In this document: in pieces, positions 40,282-49,928 of the stretch | How the letters are laid out: the number at the start of each line of letters is the position of its first letter | How positions within the stretch are numbered: position 1 is the first letter of the stretch | NCBI GenBank assembly: GCA_029838215.1 | Contig: JALGVI010000011.1 | Location: 26,705-90,704 of the forward strand | DNA: 64,000 bases | Direction: 5' to 3' | From: Candidatus Helarchaeota archaeon | GTDB lineage: Archaea > Asgardarchaeota > Lokiarchaeia > Helarchaeales > RDOG01 | The notes under the pieces: model-generated | What the model was told of the DNA's origin: nothing | Database searches by the model: none | The model's input: the letters and a program-made list of their open reading frames with translations, nothing else | Translations under genes and position numbers: made by a program

Positions 40282-41436
40282 GTGCATAAAACTTTCAGTA
40301 TCTTGAAATTCTCATTGGTAATGGCTTTCAGGTCGATGAACCACCGAAGATTTCGTTCAATTTTAACAGTTGTAGGGATCATGATCGGTATCATGACATT
40401 CGTCTCGCTAATGGCCATCACGTTAGGAATGCGCGAGCGAATCGCAACCGTCCTAGACCAATTTGTTGGTGCACCAATAATTGTTTCAAGTGAAATCAGC
40501 GGAATGGCTCCAGGCATCCCAGGGGCGATGATCGATCGCATTGAAGAAATAAGTGGAGTTGATGCTGCAAGTGGATATATCTTCGATTATATGCAAGTAG
40601 GTGCATCCTTTGCTGCAGTTATTGGAATGGAACCCGGCAATTTGGAATCCATGTTTGTCATAAACATCCAAGAAGGGCGGGACCTCGAACCCGGTGATAA
40701 ATTCGAGTGCATAGTTGGTCCTGCGTTAATTGAATATGATGTTGGGGATAAAATTGTTCTAACCGGTGTCACTGGAATTTCAACTGGATTCGCAGAGTTG
40801 ACTGTTGTAGGAAAATATGCAAGCACGGGCACCTCTATGGCTGACTCGGCAATCATCATGCCAATAGATGGACTCCAAGAAATTATGAACACGGAAAATG
40901 TTCAATTCATATTGGTCGAATGTAGTTATGATGTTGCCAGTTCCATCGCTAGGTCCATTAAAGATACATATCCTGATGCTACAATCATCGAAAGCCAAGA
41001 GATACTTGATATGGCAAATCAGATCATAGACATGATTAACATCATTTTGGGAATTCTTAGCGGCATCACGCTCCTAGTCGGAGCTATTGGGATAATGAAT
41101 ACCACGATGATGAACGTGCTAGAACGAACACGCGAAATTGGAATCTTGAAGTCCATTGGAGCAACTAGATCTGAGGTTGTCACCATCTTCATTATTGAAG
41201 CGTTAATAATGTCGATTATTGGAGGTGCTCTCGGTTGTATTTCTGGTGTTGTCATGGTCCTTACTCTGAGTCAATTGGCAACCATTTTCATGCCAAATGC
41301 CCTCCCTTACAGTTTTCCATCATATATTTTCGTTATAGGTGTCTTAATGGCATTGGTTATTGGTGCTGTATCCGCTCTCTATCCAAGCCTTCAAGCTGCT
41401 TCTGTCCGCCCCGTTGAAGCCTTACGATATGAATGA
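40282..41436 (+). CDS. MacB/FtsX-type ABC transporter permease
   Basis: A 384-residue permease, GTG start (or ATG 40321). One membrane segment at the N-terminus (FRSILTVVGIMIGIMTFVSLMAI), then a MacB-type extracytoplasmic domain of about 200 residues, then three membrane segments at the C-terminus (IIDMINIILGILSGITLLVGAIGI; IEALIMSIIGGALGCISGVVMVL; FVIGVLMALVIGAVSALYPS). The conserved TREIGILKSIGATRSEV cytoplasmic loop contacts the ATPase. Proteins of this family are mechanotransmission devices that move lipoproteins, peptides or control cell-surface enzymes rather than simple importers. Stop codon overlaps the regulator start (ATGA). Confidence 0.93.
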   Translation: MHKTFSILKFSLVMAFRSMNHRRFRSILTVVGIMIGIMTFVSLMAITLGMRERIATVLDQFVGAPIIVSSEISGMAPGIPGAMIDRIEEISGVDAASGYIFDYMQVGASFAAVIGMEPGNLESMFVINIQEGRDLEPGDKFECIVGPALIEYDVGDKIVLTGVTGISTGFAELTVVGKYASTGTSMADSAIIMPIDGLQEIMNTENVQFILVECSYDVASSIARSIKDTYPDATIIESQEILDMANQIIDMINIILGILSGITLLVGAIGIMNTTMMNVLERTREIGILKSIGATRSEVVTIFIIEALIMSIIGGALGCISGVVMVLTLSQLATIFMPNALPYSFPSYIFVIGVLMALVIGAVSALYPSLQAASVRPVEALRYE

Positions 41437-42200
41437 TTGATGAGGAGAAAAAAACAATGCAATCTACAAAATCTCTTGCACGTGTCGCAAACGATTCAGA
41501 ACTTTGCAAGACATTCATGAATAAGCATTTATTTGTTTTGATCTCCTTATTGCAAGAGCCTCAAGGCTTAAGGGTTTCTGATATTCATCGAATTCTTGAA
41601 GGAAATAAATCGTGGATTTGTAATATCCTTTTAAAACTCGAAAAACTTGATCTTACGACTCGAATAAAATATGATGACAAGCGAGAGGTTTATTACAAAC
41701 TCACGGAAAGGGGAGAACAAGTCGCCACTAATGGTTTGAATCTAACTTATGATCTATTAGAACACGAAGGATTCAAAATCCTCTGGGAATATAACCCTGT
41801 ATATTTAATATTTGGTTCAGACCTAGAAAAACAAGAGTTTTCAAATAAAATAATTCGCTATAGAAGCAAGATAAAGCACCTTCCACTGCATAAATACGTG
41901 GGAAAATTAACTATTTATGATAATTACTTGACAATTATCGGAAAAGATCCATTCTTGAAGAAATTCTTTTTCTTTAAATTGGATTATGACAATGTTTTAG
42001 ACATTATCTTTGATTATGATAATCAATATAAAGGAAGATACGGTTCAATTCTTTCAAAACCGGTCAGAATTGATTTTTCACGATTGAATTCCAAATCTGA
42101 CTCCATCTATTTATTCATAGAATGGTCCCGATCATTTAAAACTGCCAAAAAAAACAAGGAATTCTATGAAAAATTAAAGGAAATTTTAAACGGTGAGTAA
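41433..42200 (+). CDS. Winged-helix regulator with PH-like C-terminal domain
   Basis: A 255-residue protein. Residues 25-110 form a MarR-like winged helix (HLFVLISLLQEPQGLRVSDI; NKSWICNILLKLEKLDLTTR; YYKLTERGEQ). Residues 140-250 are predominantly beta, ending in one helix (KLTIYDNYLTIIGKDPFLKK; PVRIDFSRLNSKSDSIYLFIEWS; NKEFYEKLKEIL), the layout of a PH-like/GRAM fold, which is a rare partner for a DNA-binding domain. It starts inside the permease stop codon and ends two bases before the ATPase frame, so it is translationally coupled to both. Likely local regulator of the operon. The PH-like call is by pattern only. Confidence 0.75.
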   Translation: MIDEEKKTMQSTKSLARVANDSELCKTFMNKHLFVLISLLQEPQGLRVSDIHRILEGNKSWICNILLKLEKLDLTTRIKYDDKREVYYKLTERGEQVATNGLNLTYDLLEHEGFKILWEYNPVYLIFGSDLEKQEFSNKIIRYRSKIKHLPLHKYVGKLTIYDNYLTIIGKDPFLKKFFFFKLDYDNVLDIIFDYDNQYKGRYGSILSKPVRIDFSRLNSKSDSIYLFIEWSRSFKTAKKNKEFYEKLKEILNGE

Positions 42201-42202
42201 TT

Positions 42203-43183
42203 TTGGCTCGAGACATGATTAAACTCCGAAATATCAGGAAGATTTATGATTTAGGAGAAGTTAAAGTCCACGCTCTAAGAGGAGTATCACTTACAGTTAA
42301 AGAACGTGAATTCACGTGTATTATGGGCCCGTCTGGCTCTGGCAAGACTACATTGCTTAATATGGTTGGAGCATTAGATACTCCCACTTCTGGTCGCGTG
42401 ATCGTGGATGGAATTGACATTACCGACTTCAGCGAAGACCAAGTGGGAGATATTCGTTGCCGAAAGATCGGTTTCGTGTTTCAATTCTTTAACCTCTTAC
42501 CTCTATTAACCAGCCTTGAAAATGTCGAACTTCCAATGATGTTTCTGGGTGAACTCTCCCCTGCCGAAGCAACGTCTCGTGCCAAGGACTTGCTCACGAT
42601 TGTTGGACTTGAAAAACGCCTTTATCATCGCCCTGTGGAACTAAGCGGTGGACAACAGCAGCGTGTAGCAATTGCACGTGCATTTGCAAATAACCCTGCA
42701 CTCATCTTGGCTGATGAACCAACAGGTAACGTGGATACGCTGACTGGCGTGGAAATATTGAGATTGATGAAAAGACTAAATCGAGAAGAAGGTCAAACGT
42801 TTGTCATTATCACGCACGACCCGGGCGTTGCAGGTGTTTCCTCGCGAAGTGTTTATGTCGTAGACGGTCGAATCACGGATCGCGTGCCAGAAGGCGTAGC
42901 ACCACCCAGCGATCATATCGCAAGGCGAATGTACGAACCAATAAACGTAAAAATTGAAAAGATAAAGAAACTTAAAGCCGAGCTTTACAAATATCAACAG
43001 GACTTCCAGCTTTTTCTCAAGCGAAAAAATGAAATCGATCCAATATTATATCGAAAGGCCAAGAATGATTTTATATCACGCATAAATGACTTGCAAAAAA
43101 CCATTTTAGCCGCCATTCAAACCACGCATGAGAAGTTCATTTTTGACCAAGTAAAGGTTCAAGGAGGAAAGAAAAATGAATAA
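42203..43183 (+). CDS. ABC transporter ATP-binding protein, MacB/LolD type, with coiled-coil tail
   Basis: 326 residues with TTG start, or 322 from ATG 42215. Walker A GPSGSGKTTLLN, Q-loop FVFQFFNLLP, signature LSGGQQQRVAIARAF, Walker B ALILADEPTGNVD and the H-loop FVIITHD are all present. The catalytic domain ends near residue 235; the remaining 90 residues are a charged helical stretch (VKIEKIKKLKAELYKYQQDF and onwards) that probably forms a coiled coil and is not part of usual LolD/MacB ATPases. Overlaps the next gene by 8 bases; a clear AGGAGG (about 43160) inside its end serves as the ribosome site of that gene. Confidence 0.95.
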   Translation: MARDMIKLRNIRKIYDLGEVKVHALRGVSLTVKEREFTCIMGPSGSGKTTLLNMVGALDTPTSGRVIVDGIDITDFSEDQVGDIRCRKIGFVFQFFNLLPLLTSLENVELPMMFLGELSPAEATSRAKDLLTIVGLEKRLYHRPVELSGGQQQRVAIARAFANNPALILADEPTGNVDTLTGVEILRLMKRLNREEGQTFVIITHDPGVAGVSSRSVYVVDGRITDRVPEGVAPPSDHIARRMYEPINVKIEKIKKLKAELYKYQQDFQLFLKRKNEIDPILYRKAKNDFISRINDLQKTILAAIQTTHEKFIFDQVKVQGGKKNE

Positions 43184-46100
43184 AAACAAAAAAATTACAG
43201 GATTATTACTAGTTTCCTTTCTAATTCTATCAATGGTTATAAGTACCATTACTATCTGTGCAATGTTATTATTGAAAAATCCCTCATCATACATGTCAAA
43301 TCCAAATAATCACGTGCTCTTGACTGCAAGTGGGTCTGAAAACGTGACAAACCTCGTCGTGACGAAAACAGAAACAATTCAAGTTAATGTGATGCCTGAT
43401 GGAACCATCGAAAAACCGAAAGTCACGATTAATATCATCATTCAAAATCTGGCAGAAACCGGAACTCGTTTCGATTTCTTAGATCGCATCGAAATGGGCA
43501 TTCCCGAAACATTAAGTCTCTTACTTGACACGCCAACTCCAGAAACTTCTTACGAACATGACGTGTTTTATTTAAACTGGACCGACATTGAGATTGATGG
43601 TCTCGAAACATACACGCTTGATTATACCATTGAATCCAATAAAATGGTTCCAATTAATGTCAGCGTTGCGTATTATGTTGATGGTGAACATGTGAACGTC
43701 AGTTCCGATAATAAGATTTCAGTACCGGAAAAATCCAATCTAACCTGCTATTTCACGCTTGCAAATAATCACGAAGGTTATTTCCTGACGGAAGGTCCTC
43801 AAAATCCGATGGCATTTGCTCTCATTTCTGCAAATCTTCCTTCTGAAACCATTGGAGACATAACGTCAAATCCTCCACCGCTACTTGAAGCTGATGTATC
43901 TCTTCTCAGACAAGTCACGTGGTTCACTTTGCTCACGGAAAATTCAACGGTGTTCAATTGGACTGCACCCATCGAAAGTGGCGGAGGATGGGGAATCATC
44001 GAATTAGAACCCCTGAGTATCACGATTACACAGAGTAAATCAATGACCGATACCGTAACGGGAGGTGTTTCTGCCCTTCTCGGTTCACTGATGGGTATTG
44101 AAGGATTCTGGTCATATTTCGTCGTGGAATCAATTATTGATCAATTAAGTCTTCTTGATAACGTCATGGAACTATTCGTCGACATGTTAATGGGCGAAAT
44201 GGGCGTGATGGACACAATAATGTACTCCGCGTTGGGCAATATCGACTTTACTGCCGGAACTGAAGCCATTTTCACATCCCTCGAACAAAATAGCTCTCTA
44301 TTTTCCCTGTTCAAGTTGGATTATTTGCTCGACTTCCTTGAAGGAGTGGATGACGATCAGTTTGGACTCGTTGTTAATACAAAATCGCAAATTACCGGCA
44401 TTGTCGAACAGGTTAAAACGGGACTCGTGGCTTCTATCGGAGCCCAAATCATTTCTCTTCTGGGCTCACCGGTAAATATCACGATTCAAGAACTAAACCG
44501 AACCCAAAGAATTTGGAATAGTTCCTCTTTTATGGGATATGAATTGACTGATGCAATCATCAGTAATGATTTAGACCAAAATAACATTCCTGAAATCCTT
44601 TTAGCACTATACAATTCAAGTGCAGATGAATCAATCATAGTAGCTCTTGAATACGACAAAGATACATCTGAATACGTGCAAGTTTGGAACTCAACTCAAA
44701 GTCCTAATGTATTATACAATATTCCCCCACTAGGATCAACCACCATAAATGGTAGAATCAATCAGGGTTGTTTGAAAGTTGGAGATCTAGACGAAGATGA
44801 TGATCGTGAAATAATAGTCGGAACTACACACAAAGATCTCATCGTATTTGAATGGACCAACGAACTTCTCACGCATAGTTTTGACTATCTTGGTGGCGGA
44901 CCTTTATATCGACGCCATAACCTTCAACTCAGTGATACAAGTGCTAATGTTTCATCTGTTCTCGCTCCCGATACTCCCTTGAATTCAAGTTCTAAAAGTC
45001 TTATATTCGGACTCATGAATGGAACCATCATTTTAGCGGATGTAGGAAATATGGGAGGAAATCATGCTGCCCTGAGCATCACCACCAACTGGCACAAAGA
45101 CATGCAGGGCACGATTACGGACATCTCTGTTGGTAATACAGATGCTGATTCCTTCCCTGAACTAATCTTCCGGAATGAGTCCATGGTTTTCATTTATGAA
45201 AACATTACTGACATCAGCGGATTATCTGATGGACTCCAGCCTTTATGGAACTTGTCCAATTCCATGGACACCATGATCGCAGGTTACTCGAATGGAAATG
45301 GTAAATCCGAATTGATTGCCATTAATGGCACGCACGTAAATGTCACCGAGGCAATCGTGTCTACAAATACAACAGCCATATCACCTACCGTGATTGTTAC
45401 ATATGAAACCCTAGAAGGATATAATGAAAGTCTCTGGAATACGAAATATTCCTCTTCTATTGATAATTCCACGAATTTTACAAATGTCGCCATCGGTGAT
45501 ATGAATGAAAATGGGCTGAAAGAAATAATTACCGCAAATGAGAATGGTTCTATCTTCATCTACGAAAATATTAATCAAGAAAATTATCATCAAATCCTCG
45601 AATTTACTGATTCTGCCGAATTCGGCTCCAGCGGATTTTGCCTCGGAGATGTTAATGATGATAATCATCCCGAATTTATCTTATTGGGTAATGACTCACG
45701 CGTCCACGTTATAGAACGACTATTTCCTTCGATAGGAGCTTCGATTAACATCTATGCAAACCTGACCAGAGACCCAATTGACAACATGAAAACAGACCTT
45801 TATACAAGAATTAACGTGAGCAATCTCGCCATCGATTTATTTGGCGGTTTCGCTCCTCTCACGATTAATCAACAATATGTCTATGATGGAGATGGCCCTC
45901 AAGTAATCCACGTCGCTACAAAATTTAGTGAAAACTATACTACCGAATCAAAGAAATCGGTTATTGTAAATCACACTCTTCGTGATACTCCCAATAGTGT
46001 TGAAGGAATATGGGAAGATGGCGTGGGAACAGATAAATATAATCCCGATGGCACATATTCTTACCTAGAAGATGGTAAAACCAACTTGACACTAGGATCT

Positions 46101-49100
46101 GGACAAGAATTCACTTACAATAACACGAATGTTACGGTGAATTATACGGCTTACGTATTGGTAGATCCTATATATGGTTATAATCTTACTACATTTCCTC
46201 CATATGATTATGTTTCACCTGGAACTGGCTCTACATTTCCTGCTATCTATCCATTCTTAGTTGAACAACTCCAAACGAGCACTTCTTCTCTATTCAAGTT
46301 CTTGGGTAATCTAACCTCTTCCGTAGTCAAGTTATACATGCTCTTAAATGCGACCATCACTGAAATACCGACATTATCGGGAGGAAAACCGATCACGTTT
46401 AGGTCTGGATTCAGCCCAGCAGGACTTGTCCAAGACTTCTCGCTATTCCAACCAAAAGAAACGCCATTTGGAACTCAAGGTGCAGGAGTTGCTTCTTCTG
46501 ACCTAGGCGTTGGCTTCGGCATGGATTCCAGCTTTGCAGGCATGACAGGCCAATTTGGAATGGGTGACATGAATGAAACATTTTCCGATTTTTACTTCGA
46601 TTCGTTACTCCAGATTTTCCTGAATCCTTCACTTGCCGCACGATTTGTTTATAATTTCACCATAGACGGCAACTTCACGAATTTTGCAGATCCCATTTTC
46701 CTTCCAAATCCCGAAAATATCGTGATTAATTCATTCGACTTATCAGATCCTCAAGCAATGCTTGACATGTTTAATGAAGGTATAGAAGTTCTCGGCAACT
46801 ATACCGAGAAACAAAACGTTACGAGTAGTCTAGATTTTACCCCGATTCTACTTGAAGACATCAATAATGATGGATATAATGATACGTTGGTTGGAATTAA
46901 CGGTTTCTATCCATACTATCAAATCTTTGCAATTTCTGGGCAAGACAATTCTTTCCTTTGGAATTTCACCACGCGCGGTGCCGTTGTTTCCATGACAACC
47001 AATTTAACTTCCAAAGAATTAGTCGTCGTTACAAATGATGCCGATTATAACTTCTTGAATGAAACTTCCAACATACTATACAAGATTAATTTGACAGACG
47101 GTTCAATCATTGATGGTAAAAATGGCGTGCAGATGACCTGTAACGAAAGTCTAAATTTCTTCTACGGTAATGATGCCTCATATATCGGCGACCCGATGTT
47201 TTCAATCCAGGATAGAGATACTTATGAAGTCAGCTTCAAACCCTTGCGATATGATTCCGATAATTTTACTATCTTCACGTTCCTCAATGAAATGAAAGGA
47301 TTTCAAGCATCAAGTTCTGGAAATGATGTAGTGTATGATGTATCTTCTTGGACTTACGATGCACTGTCTTTAATCCAAGATCAATTCTTTGTCGATCTTG
47401 ATGGTGACGGTATTGAGGAAATTGTCATTTCAACAGCAAGTGGACATGTTTTTGCCATTAACAAGACAGGTAGTGAAGTTTGGAGATATAAGACCAAAAG
47501 CATCATTAGAGGCATTGAAATCGGCGATATAAACAAGGATACTCACCCTGATATAATTGTCGGCTGTATCGATGGGACCATTCATGCAATTGATGCAAAT
47601 GGAACTCGCCAATGGACCCATGATTTTACAGGCAATCTCATTCATGACGTGACCCTTTTCGACTTCAATGATGATGGCGATCTCGAGACCATTGTCAGCG
47701 GTAGTGATTATTGCTTGCATGCCATCAATAGAACAGGTGATCTTATTTGGACTTTTAATTCTTCAAATAATTTAGCCCTGAATAATTCGGTGACCATCGA
47801 TTCGGTGAATTTGGCAATTTTAAATACCACGCTAACGGCAGTATTCGGTGCAAGCGATAACGTCCTGTATTTCTTAAACATTACTAACAACACGGCACCA
47901 AGTTACACTCAACAATTCTACCTTGGAAATCAAATTACCACCTTTCAGATGTACCGAACGAACGAAACCATTTCGCTTCAATATAATTTACCTGATAACA
48001 TCATCTCCATGTTGGGATCATTGACATCAACCAACTTTGAAAGCATGCTAAGCGATCTACAATCAGGATTTGATTTTGATCTTTCAATGGGCGCCCTAAG
48101 TGGACTTGATTTCATGGGAATGGGAATGGATTCATCAATGCTCCAATTCGGTCAAAGTTTTAATCTGAGCGAGTTGATTGACTTGAATAACTTCACGATC
48201 GGTATCGGGCTACTCAACCTGATTCTTTCAGAAGCCGAATATCTCATTCAATTGCAAGATTGGAGCACCCTCTCTCGAACTCAACGGGAATACACGGGTA
48301 AGTGTGATGTAATTGATACTGGAGTAGACGTGTCATATCAGACCACAAATCGTTCGAATGGAAATGTCATATGGTACGATATCACTAATGAAGACATGTT
48401 CTATGACCTCCGCGTGAATTACTTCTCGATAATGGTAAACGATAGCGGCGATGCAATTGATTGGGATCGGATCCAATTTTTGGCTTGGAACGGCACGGAC
48501 TATGTTGATCTGATGAATAATTCCATCTACAACATCACGTTAGATACGTTGGACATCACGATGAAGAACGTGCAGGATTCTTCAGGGCTGTATAACCATA
48601 CTGAAATTCGGTTCCGACCGTTCTTGACAGTTCCTACTGAAGAAACTAAAAACATCACGCTTGACTGGCTGGGTAGACCCATATTCCTAAATATTTCTGG
48701 CTCCTACAATCTATCATGCTGGAGTGACGTTAGCATTATATTACCATCCGTGACTTACGTTAGTGTCACTTCCACGTACACGACTGCAGTAACATATCCA
48801 CTTATTATTGTATTCGACGTAGGAGATATATACATTCCTCCTGCTCCGTATCAGCCGAATATTTTGGAAGAAATACTCACGAATCCAATTTTCTACTTCA
48901 TTCTCATTGCCATCACCATGATGTTTCTTGAAGTGGCATATTTATACAAGCGAGACCGGTTCAAGCTCCATAAAAAAGGATCAAAGAATGTCATCAATTG
49001 GTTGAAACGAAGGGAAAAAGGCTGGGAAATTCTGGCTCAAAACGGAATTCTCTATCCAGAACAAGTAGAAGTGCTAAAACGGTTTAAACTACGCATTCAA

Positions 49101-49895
49101 AGAGAAATGAAAGAATCAAGCTTCGTCACGGTCATCCGAGAAAAGCTTCCAAAGCGTCAATTCATTTATGCATGCCTGCGCACGTTCTTCTTATTTGATT
49201 ACATTCGGGACACGGGCAAGCGCTCCCGACTTGCAATCGTCATGGATAGCATGGTCGATTCCACCTTGGTACCAATTCAAAAAGGATTAGTGAAATTTCT
49301 GACGGCATTGCAACACATTTTAATGGGCAAGAGTAAAAAAGCTAAACTCTTGGAACAACTCGAACGTGAAAAACGCGAACGCACTCCTGATGAAGCTCTT
49401 GTTTCAAAGAAAAAAGGCGACAAAATAACTTCTAAATCGAAAAAGAAACTCGAAACCGATGGAGGAGTCCTGAACAAAAGAATCCAATCCGTAAAGAAAA
49501 GACTTCCCAATTTCTATACACCTGAAGGAAAAGTATTCTATACACTATCAAAAAACAGATTTATAGGCACCACAATGGAACAACTCTCAAAAGAACTGAA
49601 AATCCCTATCATCGAACTCCTCCCAACCGTAATTCGGCTCTATGAGAAGGGATTGCTCATCCTTTTACAAGAAGGTGATTCAATCGCTGATGATCTTTGG
49701 GACATTGCCAGCACCCTGCGGAAACAAGATCCCGACATTGAAAAGATAATTTATAGCATGAAAACGCTTGAAGAATCATTGACCGAAACGCTAGCGGAAT
49801 TATTGACCAATAAAAAAATCTGCCCAAAATGCGGAACGACTATTGAAGAAAACGAAACCAAATGTTCCAAATGTGGCGAAGAAATTAAAAATTAG
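43176..49895 (+). CDS. Giant FG-GAP repeat transmembrane protein with cytoplasmic winged helix and zinc ribbon
   Basis: 2,239 residues. Residues 7-29 are a signal-anchor or signal peptide. The exposed part (30-1900) is rich in N-glycosylation sequons (N-x-S/T) and carries about nine FG-GAP/VCBS-like calcium motifs with DxDxDxxxE/D spacing: near residues 464, 535, 652, 773, 823, 1227, 1407, 1450 and 1495 (for example DLDGDGIEEIV, GDINKDTHPDIIVG), as in integrin-alpha beta-propellers. A single membrane helix (NPIFYFILIAITMMFLEVAY) lies at about 1902-1924. Inside are about 310 residues: a basic region, a winged-helix-like domain (about 2110-2180; TTMEQLSKELKIPIIELLP) and a C-terminal CPKCG/CSKCG zinc ribbon. 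Probably a surface receptor or adhesin tied to the ABC unit. Confidence 0.88.
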   Translation: MNKNKKITGLLLVSFLILSMVISTITICAMLLLKNPSSYMSNPNNHVLLTASGSENVTNLVVTKTETIQVNVMPDGTIEKPKVTINIIIQNLAETGTRFDFLDRIEMGIPETLSLLLDTPTPETSYEHDVFYLNWTDIEIDGLETYTLDYTIESNKMVPINVSVAYYVDGEHVNVSSDNKISVPEKSNLTCYFTLANNHEGYFLTEGPQNPMAFALISANLPSETIGDITSNPPPLLEADVSLLRQVTWFTLLTENSTVFNWTAPIESGGGWGIIELEPLSITITQSKSMTDTVTGGVSALLGSLMGIEGFWSYFVVESIIDQLSLLDNVMELFVDMLMGEMGVMDTIMYSALGNIDFTAGTEAIFTSLEQNSSLFSLFKLDYLLDFLEGVDDDQFGLVVNTKSQITGIVEQVKTGLVASIGAQIISLLGSPVNITIQELNRTQRIWNSSSFMGYELTDAIISNDLDQNNIPEILLALYNSSADESIIVALEYDKDTSEYVQVWNSTQSPNVLYNIPPLGSTTINGRINQGCLKVGDLDEDDDREIIVGTTHKDLIVFEWTNELLTHSFDYLGGGPLYRRHNLQLSDTSANVSSVLAPDTPLNSSSKSLIFGLMNGTIILADVGNMGGNHAALSITTNWHKDMQGTITDISVGNTDADSFPELIFRNESMVFIYENITDISGLSDGLQPLWNLSNSMDTMIAGYSNGNGKSELIAINGTHVNVTEAIVSTNTTAISPTVIVTYETLEGYNESLWNTKYSSSIDNSTNFTNVAIGDMNENGLKEIITANENGSIFIYENINQENYHQILEFTDSAEFGSSGFCLGDVNDDNHPEFILLGNDSRVHVIERLFPSIGASINIYANLTRDPIDNMKTDLYTRINVSNLAIDLFGGFAPLTINQQYVYDGDGPQVIHVATKFSENYTTESKKSVIVNHTLRDTPNSVEGIWEDGVGTDKYNPDGTYSYLEDGKTNLTLGSGQEFTYNNTNVTVNYTAYVLVDPIYGYNLTTFPPYDYVSPGTGSTFPAIYPFLVEQLQTSTSSLFKFLGNLTSSVVKLYMLLNATITEIPTLSGGKPITFRSGFSPAGLVQDFSLFQPKETPFGTQGAGVASSDLGVGFGMDSSFAGMTGQFGMGDMNETFSDFYFDSLLQIFLNPSLAARFVYNFTIDGNFTNFADPIFLPNPENIVINSFDLSDPQAMLDMFNEGIEVLGNYTEKQNVTSSLDFTPILLEDINNDGYNDTLVGINGFYPYYQIFAISGQDNSFLWNFTTRGAVVSMTTNLTSKELVVVTNDADYNFLNETSNILYKINLTDGSIIDGKNGVQMTCNESLNFFYGNDASYIGDPMFSIQDRDTYEVSFKPLRYDSDNFTIFTFLNEMKGFQASSSGNDVVYDVSSWTYDALSLIQDQFFVDLDGDGIEEIVISTASGHVFAINKTGSEVWRYKTKSIIRGIEIGDINKDTHPDIIVGCIDGTIHAIDANGTRQWTHDFTGNLIHDVTLFDFNDDGDLETIVSGSDYCLHAINRTGDLIWTFNSSNNLALNNSVTIDSVNLAILNTTLTAVFGASDNVLYFLNITNNTAPSYTQQFYLGNQITTFQMYRTNETISLQYNLPDNIISMLGSLTSTNFESMLSDLQSGFDFDLSMGALSGLDFMGMGMDSSMLQFGQSFNLSELIDLNNFTIGIGLLNLILSEAEYLIQLQDWSTLSRTQREYTGKCDVIDTGVDVSYQTTNRSNGNVIWYDITNEDMFYDLRVNYFSIMVNDSGDAIDWDRIQFLAWNGTDYVDLMNNSIYNITLDTLDITMKNVQDSSGLYNHTEIRFRPFLTVPTEETKNITLDWLGRPIFLNISGSYNLSCWSDVSIILPSVTYVSVTSTYTTAVTYPLIIVFDVGDIYIPPAPYQPNILEEILTNPIFYFILIAITMMFLEVAYLYKRDRFKLHKKGSKNVINWLKRREKGWEILAQNGILYPEQVEVLKRFKLRIQREMKESSFVTVIREKLPKRQFIYACLRTFFLFDYIRDTGKRSRLAIVMDSMVDSTLVPIQKGLVKFLTALQHILMGKSKKAKLLEQLEREKRERTPDEALVSKKKGDKITSKSKKKLETDGGVLNKRIQSVKKRLPNFYTPEGKVFYTLSKNRFIGTTMEQLSKELKIPIIELLPTVIRLYEKGLLILLQEGDSIADDLWDIASTLRKQDPDIEKIIYSMKTLEESLTETLAELLTNKKICPKCGTTIEENETKCSKCGEEIKN

Positions 49896-49928
49896 TGTTT
49901 TTTTTGCATAACTATTTAATTCTTTTTT

